A stretch of 64,000 nucleotides of DNA. Origin: Chryseobacterium taichungense. GTDB lineage: Bacteria > Bacteroidota > Bacteroidia > Flavobacteriales > Weeksellaceae. Of the stretch, positions 1 through 7,822 are shown one piece after another; position 1 is the first letter of the stretch, and each line of letters starts with the position of its first letter. The notes below the pieces were generated by a model. That model was not told the DNA's origin. It saw only the letters and a list, made by a program, of their open reading frames with translations, and searched no databases. The DNA lies in contig NZ_FOBV01000006.1 of the NCBI RefSeq assembly GCF_900109935.1, forward strand, positions 257,463-321,462, written 5' to 3'. The translations under genes were made by a program, and so were the position numbers.

Positions 1-223
1 CATAAATTCTGTTATAGAAATAGGCATTTGGAAAACCGTTGTTGAGTGTTTTACTGGTTCCCAGCAGAAGTGCTGTTTTGGCTGCGGGAAGATCTGAAGT
101 CTCATAAGAAACGTAAGGATTGCTGCTTGCTTTAATGCTGTAATTTGCCCAGGCTATAAAAATAATTCCTGCCACAAAAAGAAGCAGGAAAAATTTAAAT
201 ACGTTTTTAATTAATTTTTTCAT
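1..223 (-). CDS. SanA/ElyC-like DUF218 membrane protein (partial, N-terminal 74 residues)
   Basis: This minus-strand reading frame starts at ATG 223 and runs off the left edge, so only the N-terminus is seen. It begins with a basic MKKLIKNVFK stretch and one membrane segment. A short periplasmic linker follows (SNPYVSYETSDLP), and then a TALLLGTSKTLNNGFPNAYF segment that resembles the start of the DUF218 domain in E. coli SanA (VVLGTAKY...). SanA/YdcF-family proteins are inner-membrane proteins tied to envelope barrier function. It lies 15 bases downstream of lspA on the same strand and may be co-transcribed with it. The family call is from memory of SanA; the missing C-terminus prevents a full check. 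Confidence 0.75.
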   Translation of the reverse strand, partial: MKKLIKNVFKFFLLLFVAGIIFIAWANYSIKASSNPYVSYETSDLPAAKTALLLGTSKTLNNGFPNAYFYNRIY

Positions 224-238
224 CCGGTGTAAAATTCT

Positions 239-877
239 TTAAAATTCCAACCCGTTCGGGAAAGCTTTTTTTCTGAAAATTAATAATAATGCGGCGCCCA
301 CCGTAATCGCTGAGTCGGCAACATTAAAAATATACTTAAAAAATTCAATATGTTTTCCTCCGATCAAAGGCCAGCTTTCAGGAACATTCCAGTCTACAAG
401 GGGAAAATGGAGCATGTCAACCACGCAGCCTTTCATAAAAGTAGAATAACCCTCACCGAAATTTGTAAAATGGGAAATGCCGCCGTAGCCTATCCATCGG
501 TCAATACTTTGATCATATACGGTACCGCTGTCGAAAATTAAGCCGTAAAACATTCCGTCAATCAGATTTCCGATCGCTCCTGCAAAGATCATCGCCATTG
601 GGATCAGAAGATAGTTGGATTCTCCACGCTGTAACCATTTTTTGAACAAATAGATCATTCCGCCAATCAGAAAAATTCTTACAATAACCAGGAAATATTT
701 ACCAATTACGCCTCCGAAATGAAGACCGTACGCCATTCCCGGATTTTCTACAAAAGTAAGTCTGAACCCCGGAAATACAGAAATACTGTCATTAAGCTCA
801 AAGTGTGTTTTTACGTAGATTTTTGATATCTGATCAATCAGCAAAATAAGAAAAGTGACAAATACTATCTTTTTCAT
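239..877 (-). CDS. lspA: Lipoprotein signal peptidase II (LspA)
   Basis: This inner-membrane aspartyl protease cleaves the signal peptide of prolipoproteins before the lipidated cysteine. Family motifs are present in order: LIDQISK near residue 14, FVENPGMAYG at 42-51, GAIGNLIDG at 100-108, CVVDMLHFP at 151-159 and FNVADSAITVG from 184. The likely catalytic aspartates are D154 and D188. At 212 residues it is longer than the roughly 165-residue enterobacterial enzyme; the extra length lies around residues 112-150, before the first catalytic Asp. Its ATG overlaps the upstream stop as TAATG at 877-879, which suggests translational coupling. The neighbouring lipoprotein-rich loci make an active enzyme expected. 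Confidence 0.95.
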   Translation of the reverse strand: MKKIVFVTFLILLIDQISKIYVKTHFELNDSISVFPGFRLTFVENPGMAYGLHFGGVIGKYFLVIVRIFLIGGMIYLFKKWLQRGESNYLLIPMAMIFAGAIGNLIDGMFYGLIFDSGTVYDQSIDRWIGYGGISHFTNFGEGYSTFMKGCVVDMLHFPLVDWNVPESWPLIGGKHIEFFKYIFNVADSAITVGAALLLIFRKKAFPNGLEF

Positions 878-1068
878 TACAGTCCTTTTGGTTTTGAAGG
901 TTTTCCTATCTTTTCATTTTTCTTGTCAACGATTTTCTTGATCGTTTTCTGATTGTGATGCGTATTCTTGGTATGGAATTTCTCGAACTTAATGTTCATT
1001 TCCTTTAAAACGCTTTTCAGTGCGTTTAGTTCCATTGCATTTTTAGTGTGTACAATAATGGATTCCAC
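877..1068 (-). CDS. Small basic protein, DUF2683-like
   Basis: This 63-residue protein begins MESIIVHTKNAMELNALKSV and ends in a Lys-rich tail. The N-terminal pattern resembles the DUF2683 family of short Bacteroidetes proteins, which are often found as the antitoxin-like partner of a RelE/YafQ toxin. No toxin gene follows here; instead the stop codon overlaps the lspA start (TAATG). It is therefore probably a short upstream partner in the lspA transcript or a solitary remnant. The function is unknown and the family match is from memory. Confidence 0.6.
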   Translation of the reverse strand: MESIIVHTKNAMELNALKSVLKEMNIKFEKFHTKNTHHNQKTIKKIVDKKNEKIGKPSKPKGL

Positions 1069-1083
1069 TTTTTTAAGTTTAAG

Positions 1084-1329
1084 TTATTTTTTTGACAGCT
1101 CATCAAGCCTTTTTCTTTCTTTGGGAGACAGATCATTGATTCCGTTTTTGCCCATTTTGCTTAAAAGCCGGTCGATTTCTTTTTCCCTGTCGCGTTTATC
1201 AGAATTAAACTGATCATCGATTGTATAGTTTCGGTGTTTGTCAGGAAAAAACCTGTCCCTTATCTGGTCTCTGTTGAAAAAAACCAGAATGGCTATTACA
1301 ATAATGATTACAATTACCAATTCGCTCAT
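1084..1329 (-). CDS. Small membrane-anchored hypothetical protein
   Basis: This 81-residue protein has an N-terminal hydrophobic helix (about residues 3-18, mostly Val and Ile) followed by a charged, Lys/Arg/Asp-rich cytoplasmic part. The C-terminal segment contains LSPKERKRLDELSK, like the short helical tail (DUF6576 type) found on rhomboid and other Bacteroidetes membrane proteins. A good TAnnTTTG promoter lies 38 bases upstream of its ATG, so it probably heads the transcript that continues into the small gene and lspA. No function can be assigned. Confidence 0.7.
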   Translation of the reverse strand: MSELVIVIIIVIAILVFFNRDQIRDRFFPDKHRNYTIDDQFNSDKRDREKEIDRLLSKMGKNGINDLSPKERKRLDELSKK

Positions 1330-1366
1330 GGATATATACTAAAAATTAGGTTTATAAAGTATTTGT

Positions 1367-1374
1367 CAAAAATA
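1367..1374 (-). promoter_or_regulatory. Bacteroidetes -7 promoter element
   Basis: The minus strand reads TATTTTTG here, an exact match to the flavobacterial -7 consensus TAnnTTTG. It sits 38 bases upstream of the ATG at 1329 in the gap between the DksA-like gene and the small membrane gene. It likely drives the 1329-to-1 transcript that includes lspA. Confidence 0.5.
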
Positions 1375-1410
1375 CAATATAAACCCAAATTTATTTGATA
1401 AACCTTTCGG

Positions 1411-1797
1411 TTATTTCTGCATATTTTTCGCTTCGATGCTCAGCGTAGCATGAGGAACAGCCAAAAGTCTTTCTTTAGGAATCAGCTTTCCTGTAACTCT
1501 GCAAACCCCGTATGTTTTATTTTCAATTCTTATCAGAGCGTTCTTAAGATCACGGACGAATTTTTCCTGTCTTCCTGCCAAAATAGAATTCTGTTCTTTG
1601 CTTAACGTTTCAGCACCTTCTTCAAACGCCTTAAACGTCGGTGAAGTATCATCGGTACCATTATTCTGATCATTAATGAAACTTTCTCTAATAAGTTTCA
1701 GATCATTTTCTGCTTTTTCTATTTTTTCCTTAATGATGGCTTTAAATTCTTGCAAATCTGCATCACTGTATCTTACTCTTTCGTCTGACATAATCAT
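1411..1797 (-). CDS. DksA/TraR-family transcription regulator with degenerate zinc finger
   Basis: DksA-family proteins enter the RNA polymerase secondary channel and modulate stringent-response promoters. The 128-residue protein has a long charged coiled-coil region (about residues 12-95) followed by a finger region with the family pattern YGVCRVTGKLIPKERLL and ATLSIEAK. Of the four canonical Zn-ligand cysteines only C99 remains; the others read T102, S120 and A123. It therefore cannot hold zinc in the classical way, like the zinc-independent DksA2 type. The start may be the first ATG at 1797 or the one at 1791; both give essentially the same protein. It lies 47 bases downstream of ileS and may share its transcript. 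Confidence 0.88.
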   Translation of the reverse strand: MIMSDERVRYSDADLQEFKAIIKEKIEKAENDLKLIRESFINDQNNGTDDTSPTFKAFEEGAETLSKEQNSILAGRQEKFVRDLKNALIRIENKTYGVCRVTGKLIPKERLLAVPHATLSIEAKNMQK

Positions 1798-1844
1798 TTT
1801 CTCTTTTTTAATAAAATTATGAAATGGAATTTGAAAAACAATAA

Positions 1845-4800
1845 CTATATGTTAATTTTTTCAACATTTATCTTAAAATTAACCTCATCTATTTCGATTT
1901 CGTTAAAATTTAAAAGTGAAGATACAATTTCTATTTTATTTGACAAGACCTCGGATGAAATATATTCTTCATTTTTCTTGATGTCATTGATAAACGGAGA
2001 ATTTTCTTCAATAAAAATATTTATCCTGTCGGTCAGCTCAAAATCTTTATCTTTTCTAAGATTCTGAATTCTGTTGATAAATTCTCTTGCAATACCTTCA
2101 GATTTTAACTCATCTGTTAGCTTCAAATCTAGTGCCACAGTCGTTTTACCGTCGGAAGTTACCGTCCATCCCGGGATGTCTTTTGTAGAAATTTCAACAT
2201 CTTCAATTGTAATTTCATAACCTTGGATGTCTAATTTTCCTTCTTTTTCAAGCGTAGAAATCTGTTCAGTATCAAAATTGGAAATTTCTCCACCAACCAT
2301 TTTCATGTCTTTTCCTAATTTAGGACCTAGCGCTTTGAAATTTGGTTTTATCTGTTTTACAATAAGATGCGCCGCTTCTTCTGCGTTAATTAACTGAATT
2401 TCTTTAACGTTTACTTCCTGTTTGATCAATTCAGAAACCGCAGAAATCTGCTCTTCTGTTTTTAAATCCAAAACCGGAATTAAAACTTTCTGTAAAGGCT
2501 GACGAACTTTTACATTTTCTTTCTTTCTCAACGAGAAAACCATACTTGTAATGTTCTGTGCTAAATGCGTTTTTTCAACCAAATCTTGATCGATAAGACT
2601 TTCATCAGCAACAGGGAAATTTGTCAGATGGATCGATTCTGCGGTTTCTTTTCCAGTTACTTTATTTAAATCCTGGTATAATTGATCCATAAAGAAAGGA
2701 GCGATAGGTGCAGATAGTTTGGCAACCGTTTCAAGACAAGTATATAAAGTCTGATAAGCTGAAATTTTATCTTCAGAATAATCTCCTTTCCAGAAACGTC
2801 TTCTGCATAATCTTACGTACCAGTTTGATAGATTATCATTCACAAAAGTATTGATAGCTCTGGCCACTTTTGTCGGCTCATAATCTTCGTAGAAAGCTTT
2901 AACTTCTTTGATTAATAAATTTAATTCAGACAAAATCCATCGGTCGATTTCCGGTCTGTTTTCAATTTCTTTTTCAGAATAATTGAATCCGTCAACATTC
3001 GCATACAATGCAAAGAATGAATAGGTATTATAAAGTGTTCCGAAGAATTTTCTTCTCACTTCATCAATTCCTTCGATGTCAAATTTGAGATTTTCCCAAG
3101 GATTTGCGTTCGATATCATATACCAGCGTGTTGCATCCGGACCGTAAACAGCAAGTGTTTCAAACGGGTCTACAGCATTGCCTAAACGTTTTGACATTTT
3201 CTGTCCGTTTTTATCCAAAACAAGACCGTTACTCATTACATTTTTATAAGCCACCGAATCAAAAACTGCCGTTCCGATTGCATGAAGCGTATAGAACCAA
3301 CCACGAGTCTGGTCAACACCTTCCGCAATGAAGTCAGCAGGAAATGCCTTATTTGTATCAATTAATTCTTTATTTTCAAAAGGATAATGCATTTGTGCAT
3401 ACGGCATAGCACCAGAATCAAACCAAACGTCAATCAGGTCGCTTTCACGTTTCATTGGTCTTCCTGAATCGGAAACTAAGATGACCTTGTCAACTACATT
3501 TTTATGTAGGTCAACCAATTCGTAATTGGATTCAGACATATTTCCGATGATAAAACCTTTGAAAGGATTTTCTTTCATTAATCCTGCTTCAACGGATTTT
3601 TCGATCTCATTATATAATTCTTCTACAGAACCGATGATCTTTTCTTCAATTTGCCCTGCGGCGGCATCTGTTCTCCAGATCGGCAATGGGATTCCCCAAT
3701 ATCTTGAACGGGAAAGGTTCCAGTCGTTTACGTTTTCCAACCAGTTGGCGAAACGGCCTTCTCCCGTAGCTTTTGGCTTCCAGTTGATTTCTTTGTTTAA
3801 ATCTACTAGTTTGTCTTTCACAGCAGTCATTTTCACAAACCATGAATCCAACGGATAATATAATAGAGGCTCATCTGTTCTCCAGCTGTGCGGATATGAG
3901 TGGACGTATTTTTCTACTTTGAAAGCCTTGTTTTCTTTTCTTAATTTTAAAGCAATTCTTTCATCAACAGAAAGATAAGTTTTCAGATCTGAAATGATCG
4001 ACTTGAGATTTTCCTTCTGAATTTTCAATTCCGCAACTTTTTCTGCTTCACTAAGGTATTCTCCTTTTACATATTCATTCGCAAAACCGTATATTTCATC
4101 GCTTACCTGTGGTAAAAATCTTCCCTGTAAATCTACCAGTGGAACAGGATTTCCGTTTTTATCCAGAACAAGCATTGGCGGAACTTCAGGAGTTGCATCT
4201 TTAGCCACTTTCGCATCATCAGCTCCGAAAGTAGGTGCTGTGTGAACGATACCTGTTCCGTCTTCCGTTGTTACGAAGTTTCCTGAAATTACTCTGAAAG
4301 CATTTTCCGGGTTTTGCTGAGGTTTAGCATAATCTAAAAGTTGTTCATATTTAATTCCAACCAGATCAGCACCTTTAAATTCTGCTAAAATCTGATAAGG
4401 AATAACTTTACTTTCTGAAGTGTAATTTGCGAAATCTTCTTCTGTACCTGCACTGTATTTTTTTGCAAACTGTTTCCCAATTAAAGCTTTCGCCAAAACT
4501 ACATTTACCGGTTCAAAAGTATATTGATTGAACGTTTTAACCAAAACATAATCGATTTTCGGGCCTACTGTCAACGCTGTATTGGAAGGTAACGTCCACG
4601 GAGTTGTCGTCCATGCTAAGAAATGTACATCCCCAAAACCTTGTAAAAATGATGGTAACGTTTCAGGTAATGTTTTAAACTGTGCTACCACCGTGGTGTC
4701 AGAAACATCACGATAAGCTCCCGGTTGGTTGACTTCGTGGGAAGAAAGTCCGGTTCCTGCTTTTGGAGAATACGGCTGGATGGTGTAGCCTTTGTACAAT

Positions 4801-5315
4801 AATCCTTTATCGTACAATTGCTTCAACAGCCACCAAACGGTCTCCATGTATTTCGATTTGTACGTGATATACGGATCATCGAGATCAACCCAATATCCGA
4901 TCTTTTCGGTAAGGTTGTTCCAGACGTCAGTGTAACGCATTACTGCTTCACGGCACGCTTTATTATAATCTTCAATTGAAATTTTATTGCCAATATCTTC
5001 TTTAGTGATTCCTAATTCTTTTTCCACACCAAGCTCTACCGGAAGTCCATGCGTGTCCCAACCCGCTTTACGGAAAACCTGCTTTCCGTTCTGGGTCTGA
5101 TAACGACAGAAAATATCCTTCAACGCTCTGGCCATAACGTGGTGAATTCCGGGCATACCGTTTGCGGAAGGCGGACCTTCATAAAAAACAAATTCAGGCT
5201 GCCCCTCACGAATCTCAACACTTTTATTGAAAGTTTTGTTCTGTTTCCAGAATTCCGCGATGTTCTCGGCTACGTCAATAAGATTGAGGTTTTTGTACTC
5301 TTTAAATTGGCTCAT
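1845..5315 (-). CDS. ileS: Isoleucyl-tRNA synthetase, type 2, with GXHH signature
   Basis: This class I synthetase charges tRNA-Ile with isoleucine in the cytoplasm. It has 1156 residues. The N-terminal catalytic core contains GPPSANGMPGIHHVMARALK, the CP1 editing domain contains AWTTTPWTLPSNTAL, and the KMSKR loop is at residues 706-710. The all-alpha anticodon-binding region (LSNWYVRLCRRRFWKG) and a C-terminal extension follow. The class I HXGH signature is rearranged: residues 56-59 read Gly-Ile-His-His. Domain style and length fit the eukaryote-like IleRS2 type, which is naturally less sensitive to mupirocin. The ATG at 5315 is supported by a promoter element about 36 bases upstream. No T-box leader is seen. 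Confidence 0.97.
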   Translation of the reverse strand: MSQFKEYKNLNLIDVAENIAEFWKQNKTFNKSVEIREGQPEFVFYEGPPSANGMPGIHHVMARALKDIFCRYQTQNGKQVFRKAGWDTHGLPVELGVEKELGITKEDIGNKISIEDYNKACREAVMRYTDVWNNLTEKIGYWVDLDDPYITYKSKYMETVWWLLKQLYDKGLLYKGYTIQPYSPKAGTGLSSHEVNQPGAYRDVSDTTVVAQFKTLPETLPSFLQGFGDVHFLAWTTTPWTLPSNTALTVGPKIDYVLVKTFNQYTFEPVNVVLAKALIGKQFAKKYSAGTEEDFANYTSESKVIPYQILAEFKGADLVGIKYEQLLDYAKPQQNPENAFRVISGNFVTTEDGTGIVHTAPTFGADDAKVAKDATPEVPPMLVLDKNGNPVPLVDLQGRFLPQVSDEIYGFANEYVKGEYLSEAEKVAELKIQKENLKSIISDLKTYLSVDERIALKLRKENKAFKVEKYVHSYPHSWRTDEPLLYYPLDSWFVKMTAVKDKLVDLNKEINWKPKATGEGRFANWLENVNDWNLSRSRYWGIPLPIWRTDAAAGQIEEKIIGSVEELYNEIEKSVEAGLMKENPFKGFIIGNMSESNYELVDLHKNVVDKVILVSDSGRPMKRESDLIDVWFDSGAMPYAQMHYPFENKELIDTNKAFPADFIAEGVDQTRGWFYTLHAIGTAVFDSVAYKNVMSNGLVLDKNGQKMSKRLGNAVDPFETLAVYGPDATRWYMISNANPWENLKFDIEGIDEVRRKFFGTLYNTYSFFALYANVDGFNYSEKEIENRPEIDRWILSELNLLIKEVKAFYEDYEPTKVARAINTFVNDNLSNWYVRLCRRRFWKGDYSEDKISAYQTLYTCLETVAKLSAPIAPFFMDQLYQDLNKVTGKETAESIHLTNFPVADESLIDQDLVEKTHLAQNITSMVFSLRKKENVKVRQPLQKVLIPVLDLKTEEQISAVSELIKQEVNVKEIQLINAEEAAHLIVKQIKPNFKALGPKLGKDMKMVGGEISNFDTEQISTLEKEGKLDIQGYEITIEDVEISTKDIPGWTVTSDGKTTVALDLKLTDELKSEGIAREFINRIQNLRKDKDFELTDRINIFIEENSPFINDIKKNEEYISSEVLSNKIEIVSSLLNFNEIEIDEVNFKINVEKINI

Positions 5316-5350
5316 TGTAATATATCAATATCGTTGATTAATTAAGTTGG

Positions 5351-5358
5351 CAAATTTA
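5351..5358 (-). promoter_or_regulatory. ileS: Promoter element upstream of ileS
   Basis: The minus strand reads TAAATTTG, an exact TAnnTTTG match, 36 bases upstream of the ileS ATG. The leader is short and has no room for a T-box riboswitch, so ileS appears to be driven by a simple promoter. Confidence 0.5.
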
Positions 5359-5825
5359 CTAAAATTTACCGGTTTATAATATATGTTTTATTTTGAGACT
5401 TCCAATTAAAAAGTTCTTTTTCAGGAAATAAAAATAAAGGTGGATGGTCAGTTGTGAATGGGTCAATTTTTAAAATGGATTTATTGGACATGTTATGGAA
5501 AATCTCAGTATCAATAGGAGCGGGCTTTAGCCCGCTTTTAGATTGTAACCGCGCGCATTGGTTTTAACCCAAACTTATTTTTCCTTGAGATTTAAATGCG
5601 AACTATTTGAGTTTCTATATATTTTAAGAGGCAAAGAGTTAATTAACAATCTGATTTGATGAAGCTTTGTTTTCACGTTTCGCGCAGCAAATTTATTTGC
5701 CTTTGCCATCTTGAATCAACATTACAATAACTAAATCTTTGCGTTTACATTAAAATGCGATTATGTATGAATTCACAACGGAATTTAATTTTTAAATTTT
5801 TAATCATTCAATCTTTAATTTTAAA
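5359..5825. other. Gene-free intergenic stretch between ileS and the pigment locus
   Basis: No convincing coding frame, tRNA or known RNA is visible in this AT-rich segment between two divergent genes. It contains one GC-rich hairpin (5519-5536) and stretches that look like decayed interspersed repeat (for example around 5640-5710). It probably serves as the boundary of the pigment locus and carries the upstream promoters of both sides. Confidence 0.6.
5519..5539. repeat. GC-rich hairpin AGCGGGC-TTTA-GCCCGCT
   Basis: A perfect 7-bp inverted repeat with a 4-base loop is followed by four T residues. It stands out in an AT-rich gap. It could be a weak terminator, or a copy of a short dispersed palindrome; no gene ends close to it, so the repeat reading is preferred. 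Confidence 0.45.
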
Positions 5826-5833
5826 TAAATTTG
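5826..5833 (+). promoter_or_regulatory. Promoter element upstream of the pigment CoA-ligase
   Basis: TAAATTTG matches TAnnTTTG exactly and ends 20 bases before the TTG start at 5854. This spacing supports TTG as the real start of the ligase gene. Confidence 0.5.
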
Positions 5834-5853
5834 TCCTCTAAAAATAACAACCA

Positions 5854-7146
5854 TTGGAATTCTATCCATCCATCGAAAGAGCAGAAATTCAGGAAATAAA
5901 AAAGTTTCAGGAGCAAAAACTTCAGGAGCTTTTGGTGTATCTTGAAAACAATTCACCTTTTTATCAGAGGCTATTCAAAGAAAACAACATCAGGATTGCC
6001 GATATCCGAACGTTGGAAGATTTACAGAAAATCCCGGCAACGACGAAAAATGATATTCAGCAGCATAATAATGATTTTTTCTGTGTTACTCCCGACAAAA
6101 TTGTGGATTACAGCACAACATCAGGAACGTTGGGTGATCCTGTAACCTTCGGGTTATCAGATAATGATCTGGAAAGGTTGGCTTATAACGAAGCTATTTC
6201 CTTTGCCTGCGCGGGAATTCAAAAAGGAGATGTGGTGCAGATGATTACAACGATCGACAAACGGTTCATGGCCGGACTGGCTTACTTTTTAGGGTTAAGA
6301 AAAATGGGCGCCAGCGTCGTAAGAATGGGGCCAGGAATTCCTGAATTGCAATGGGATTCAATTTTCAGATATAAGCCAAAATATTTAATTACCGTTCCGT
6401 CATTTCTTTTAAAAATGATTGATTATGCCGAGAAACACGGAATTGATTATAAAAATTCCAGTGTTTACGGTGCTGTTTGCATTGGAGAAAGTATCAAGAA
6501 TCAGGATTTTACCGATAATATTTTATCTCAGAAAATTAAAGAAAAATGGAATATTAAATTATTTTCAACGTATGCTTCAACGGAAATGAGTACAGCTTTC
6601 ACAGAATGCGAGGAGCAGATCGGTGGCCATCAGCATCCGGAACTCATCATCACAGAAATTCTTGACGACGAGGGAAATTTGGTTAAGGAAGGCGAAAGCG
6701 GAGAATTAACAATTACAACATTAAGTGTTGAAGCGATCCCTTTATTAAGATTCAAAACAGGAGATATTGTAAAAGCACATTATGAGCCTTGTGCGTGCGG
6801 AAGAAATACGATGAGACTCGGGCCTGTGATCGGAAGAAAACAGCAGATGATCAAATATAAAGGAACCACGTTGTATCCGCCGGCAATGAATGATATTTTA
6901 AATGATTTCAACAATATTCTGTGCTATCAGATCGTTATCCGGTCGAATGAAATTGGTTTGGATGAAATTATCATTAAAATCAGCACCGACAGCGATTCGG
7001 AAAATTTTGTAAATGAGGTAAGAGATCATTTCCGTGCAAAATTAAGGGTAAGCCCAAAAATTGAAATCGTTGAATTTGATGTTTTGTCTAAAATTGTTTT
7101 CAATCCGAACAGCAGGAAACCGATTACATTTACAGATCTTCGATAA
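5854..7146 (+). CDS. Phenylacetate-CoA ligase-like adenylate-forming enzyme (flexirubin locus)
   Basis: This 430-residue protein of the PaaK branch of the ANL superfamily probably activates an aromatic acid with ATP. Visible motifs are STTSGTLGDPVTFG (phosphate-binding loop, about residues 89-102), TYASTEMSTAF, LLRFKTGDIVK and the hinge region VIGRKQQMIKYKG. A CACG motif near the hinge is also PaaK-like. In a locus with a tyrosine ammonia-lyase the likely substrate is 4-coumarate, made into the starter for the polyene chain; this substrate is an inference. The start is TTG: an in-frame TAA lies at 5845-5847 and no ATG is available near the N-terminus. A promoter element 20 bases upstream agrees with this start. 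Confidence 0.88.
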   Translation: MEFYPSIERAEIQEIKKFQEQKLQELLVYLENNSPFYQRLFKENNIRIADIRTLEDLQKIPATTKNDIQQHNNDFFCVTPDKIVDYSTTSGTLGDPVTFGLSDNDLERLAYNEAISFACAGIQKGDVVQMITTIDKRFMAGLAYFLGLRKMGASVVRMGPGIPELQWDSIFRYKPKYLITVPSFLLKMIDYAEKHGIDYKNSSVYGAVCIGESIKNQDFTDNILSQKIKEKWNIKLFSTYASTEMSTAFTECEEQIGGHQHPELIITEILDDEGNLVKEGESGELTITTLSVEAIPLLRFKTGDIVKAHYEPCACGRNTMRLGPVIGRKQQMIKYKGTTLYPPAMNDILNDFNNILCYQIVIRSNEIGLDEIIIKISTDSDSENFVNEVRDHFRAKLRVSPKIEIVEFDVLSKIVFNPNSRKPITFTDLR

Positions 7147-7188
7147 ATCTTCATTTCAAAAAAAACTTTAAAATTAAATTTATAAACT

Positions 7189-7788
7189 ATGAAAAAATTG
7201 CTATTGGTCTTTTTGATCTTCTTAACTGGTGTTGTATATGCACAAAAAATGAAAGTTATTTCCGGAAATTTCGACTTTCTTAAAGGAGAGAAGGAGCTGA
7301 ATTTGCAGATGGATTACAGTCATATTAAATTTTATAAAGAAAATATGGATGAAGCGGCATATATTGCCAAACAGGAAAAAGATATTCGGAAAGCCAATAA
7401 AAGCCCTGAAGAATTTGAAGTATGGAAGAAGGATTGGGAATATTCTAAAAATACTCAATTTGTAGATAAGTTTCTGGCTTCTATGAATAAAAATACAGAT
7501 ATTAGAACTTCAGTGGACAATCAATCTGCAAAATATACCTTGTTAGTAGAAACTGTATGGATCTATCCAGGATGGTTCGCTGGTGTAATGAATCAGCCAT
7601 CAAAGTTGAGTACTGTTTTAAAATTCGTCGAAAAATCAGATCCATCTAATGTTTTATTAGAGATTGAAAGTAAGAACGCTCCTGGTGACAATTTCGTAGG
7701 ATTGCCGAATAATAATGACAGGATTTCCGAGGGATATGCAAAAACGGCAAAAACATTGGCCCGTATGATAGAAAAGAAAATAAAATAA
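7189..7788 (+). CDS. Exported protein of unknown function in the pigment locus
   Basis: The 199-residue product starts with a clear signal peptide (MKKLLLVFLIFLTGVVYAQ, cleavage after Ala-Gln region). The mature part is hydrophilic, with a Trp-rich stretch (VETVWIYPGWFAGVMNQP) and a segment GDNFVGLPNNNDRISEGYAK. I do not recognise the family. It follows the ligase by 42 bases and ends at a strong terminator, so it is probably co-transcribed with the ligase. A periplasmic or outer-membrane role is inferred from the signal peptide only. Confidence 0.75.
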   Translation: MKKLLLVFLIFLTGVVYAQKMKVISGNFDFLKGEKELNLQMDYSHIKFYKENMDEAAYIAKQEKDIRKANKSPEEFEVWKKDWEYSKNTQFVDKFLASMNKNTDIRTSVDNQSAKYTLLVETVWIYPGWFAGVMNQPSKLSTVLKFVEKSDPSNVLLEIESKNAPGDNFVGLPNNNDRISEGYAKTAKTLARMIEKKIK

Positions 7789-7822
7789 AAAATCCGCTTC
7801 CCGTTTAAGGAAGCGGATTTTT
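7789..7822. terminator. Bidirectional intrinsic terminator
   Basis: AATCCGCTTCC (7791-7801) pairs perfectly with GGAAGCGGATT (7809-7819) around a 7-base loop. There is an A-run before and a T-run after the stem. It lies between two convergent genes, ends both transcripts, and overlaps the stop codon of the minus-strand gene by two bases. Confidence 0.9.

Noticed and set aside
350..541. Open frame on the plus strand inside lspA
   Set aside because: It lies opposite the well-supported lspA gene, and its product has no recognisable pattern.
877..1068. Toxin-antitoxin pair with the DUF2683-like protein
   Set aside because: The next gene is lspA and no toxin-like gene is nearby.
3104..3858. Open frames opposite ileS
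   Set aside because: They are antisense to conserved catalytic-domain sequence of ileS and have no start signals.
5316..5350. T-box riboswitch before ileS
   Set aside because: The leader between promoter and ATG is only about 36 bases.
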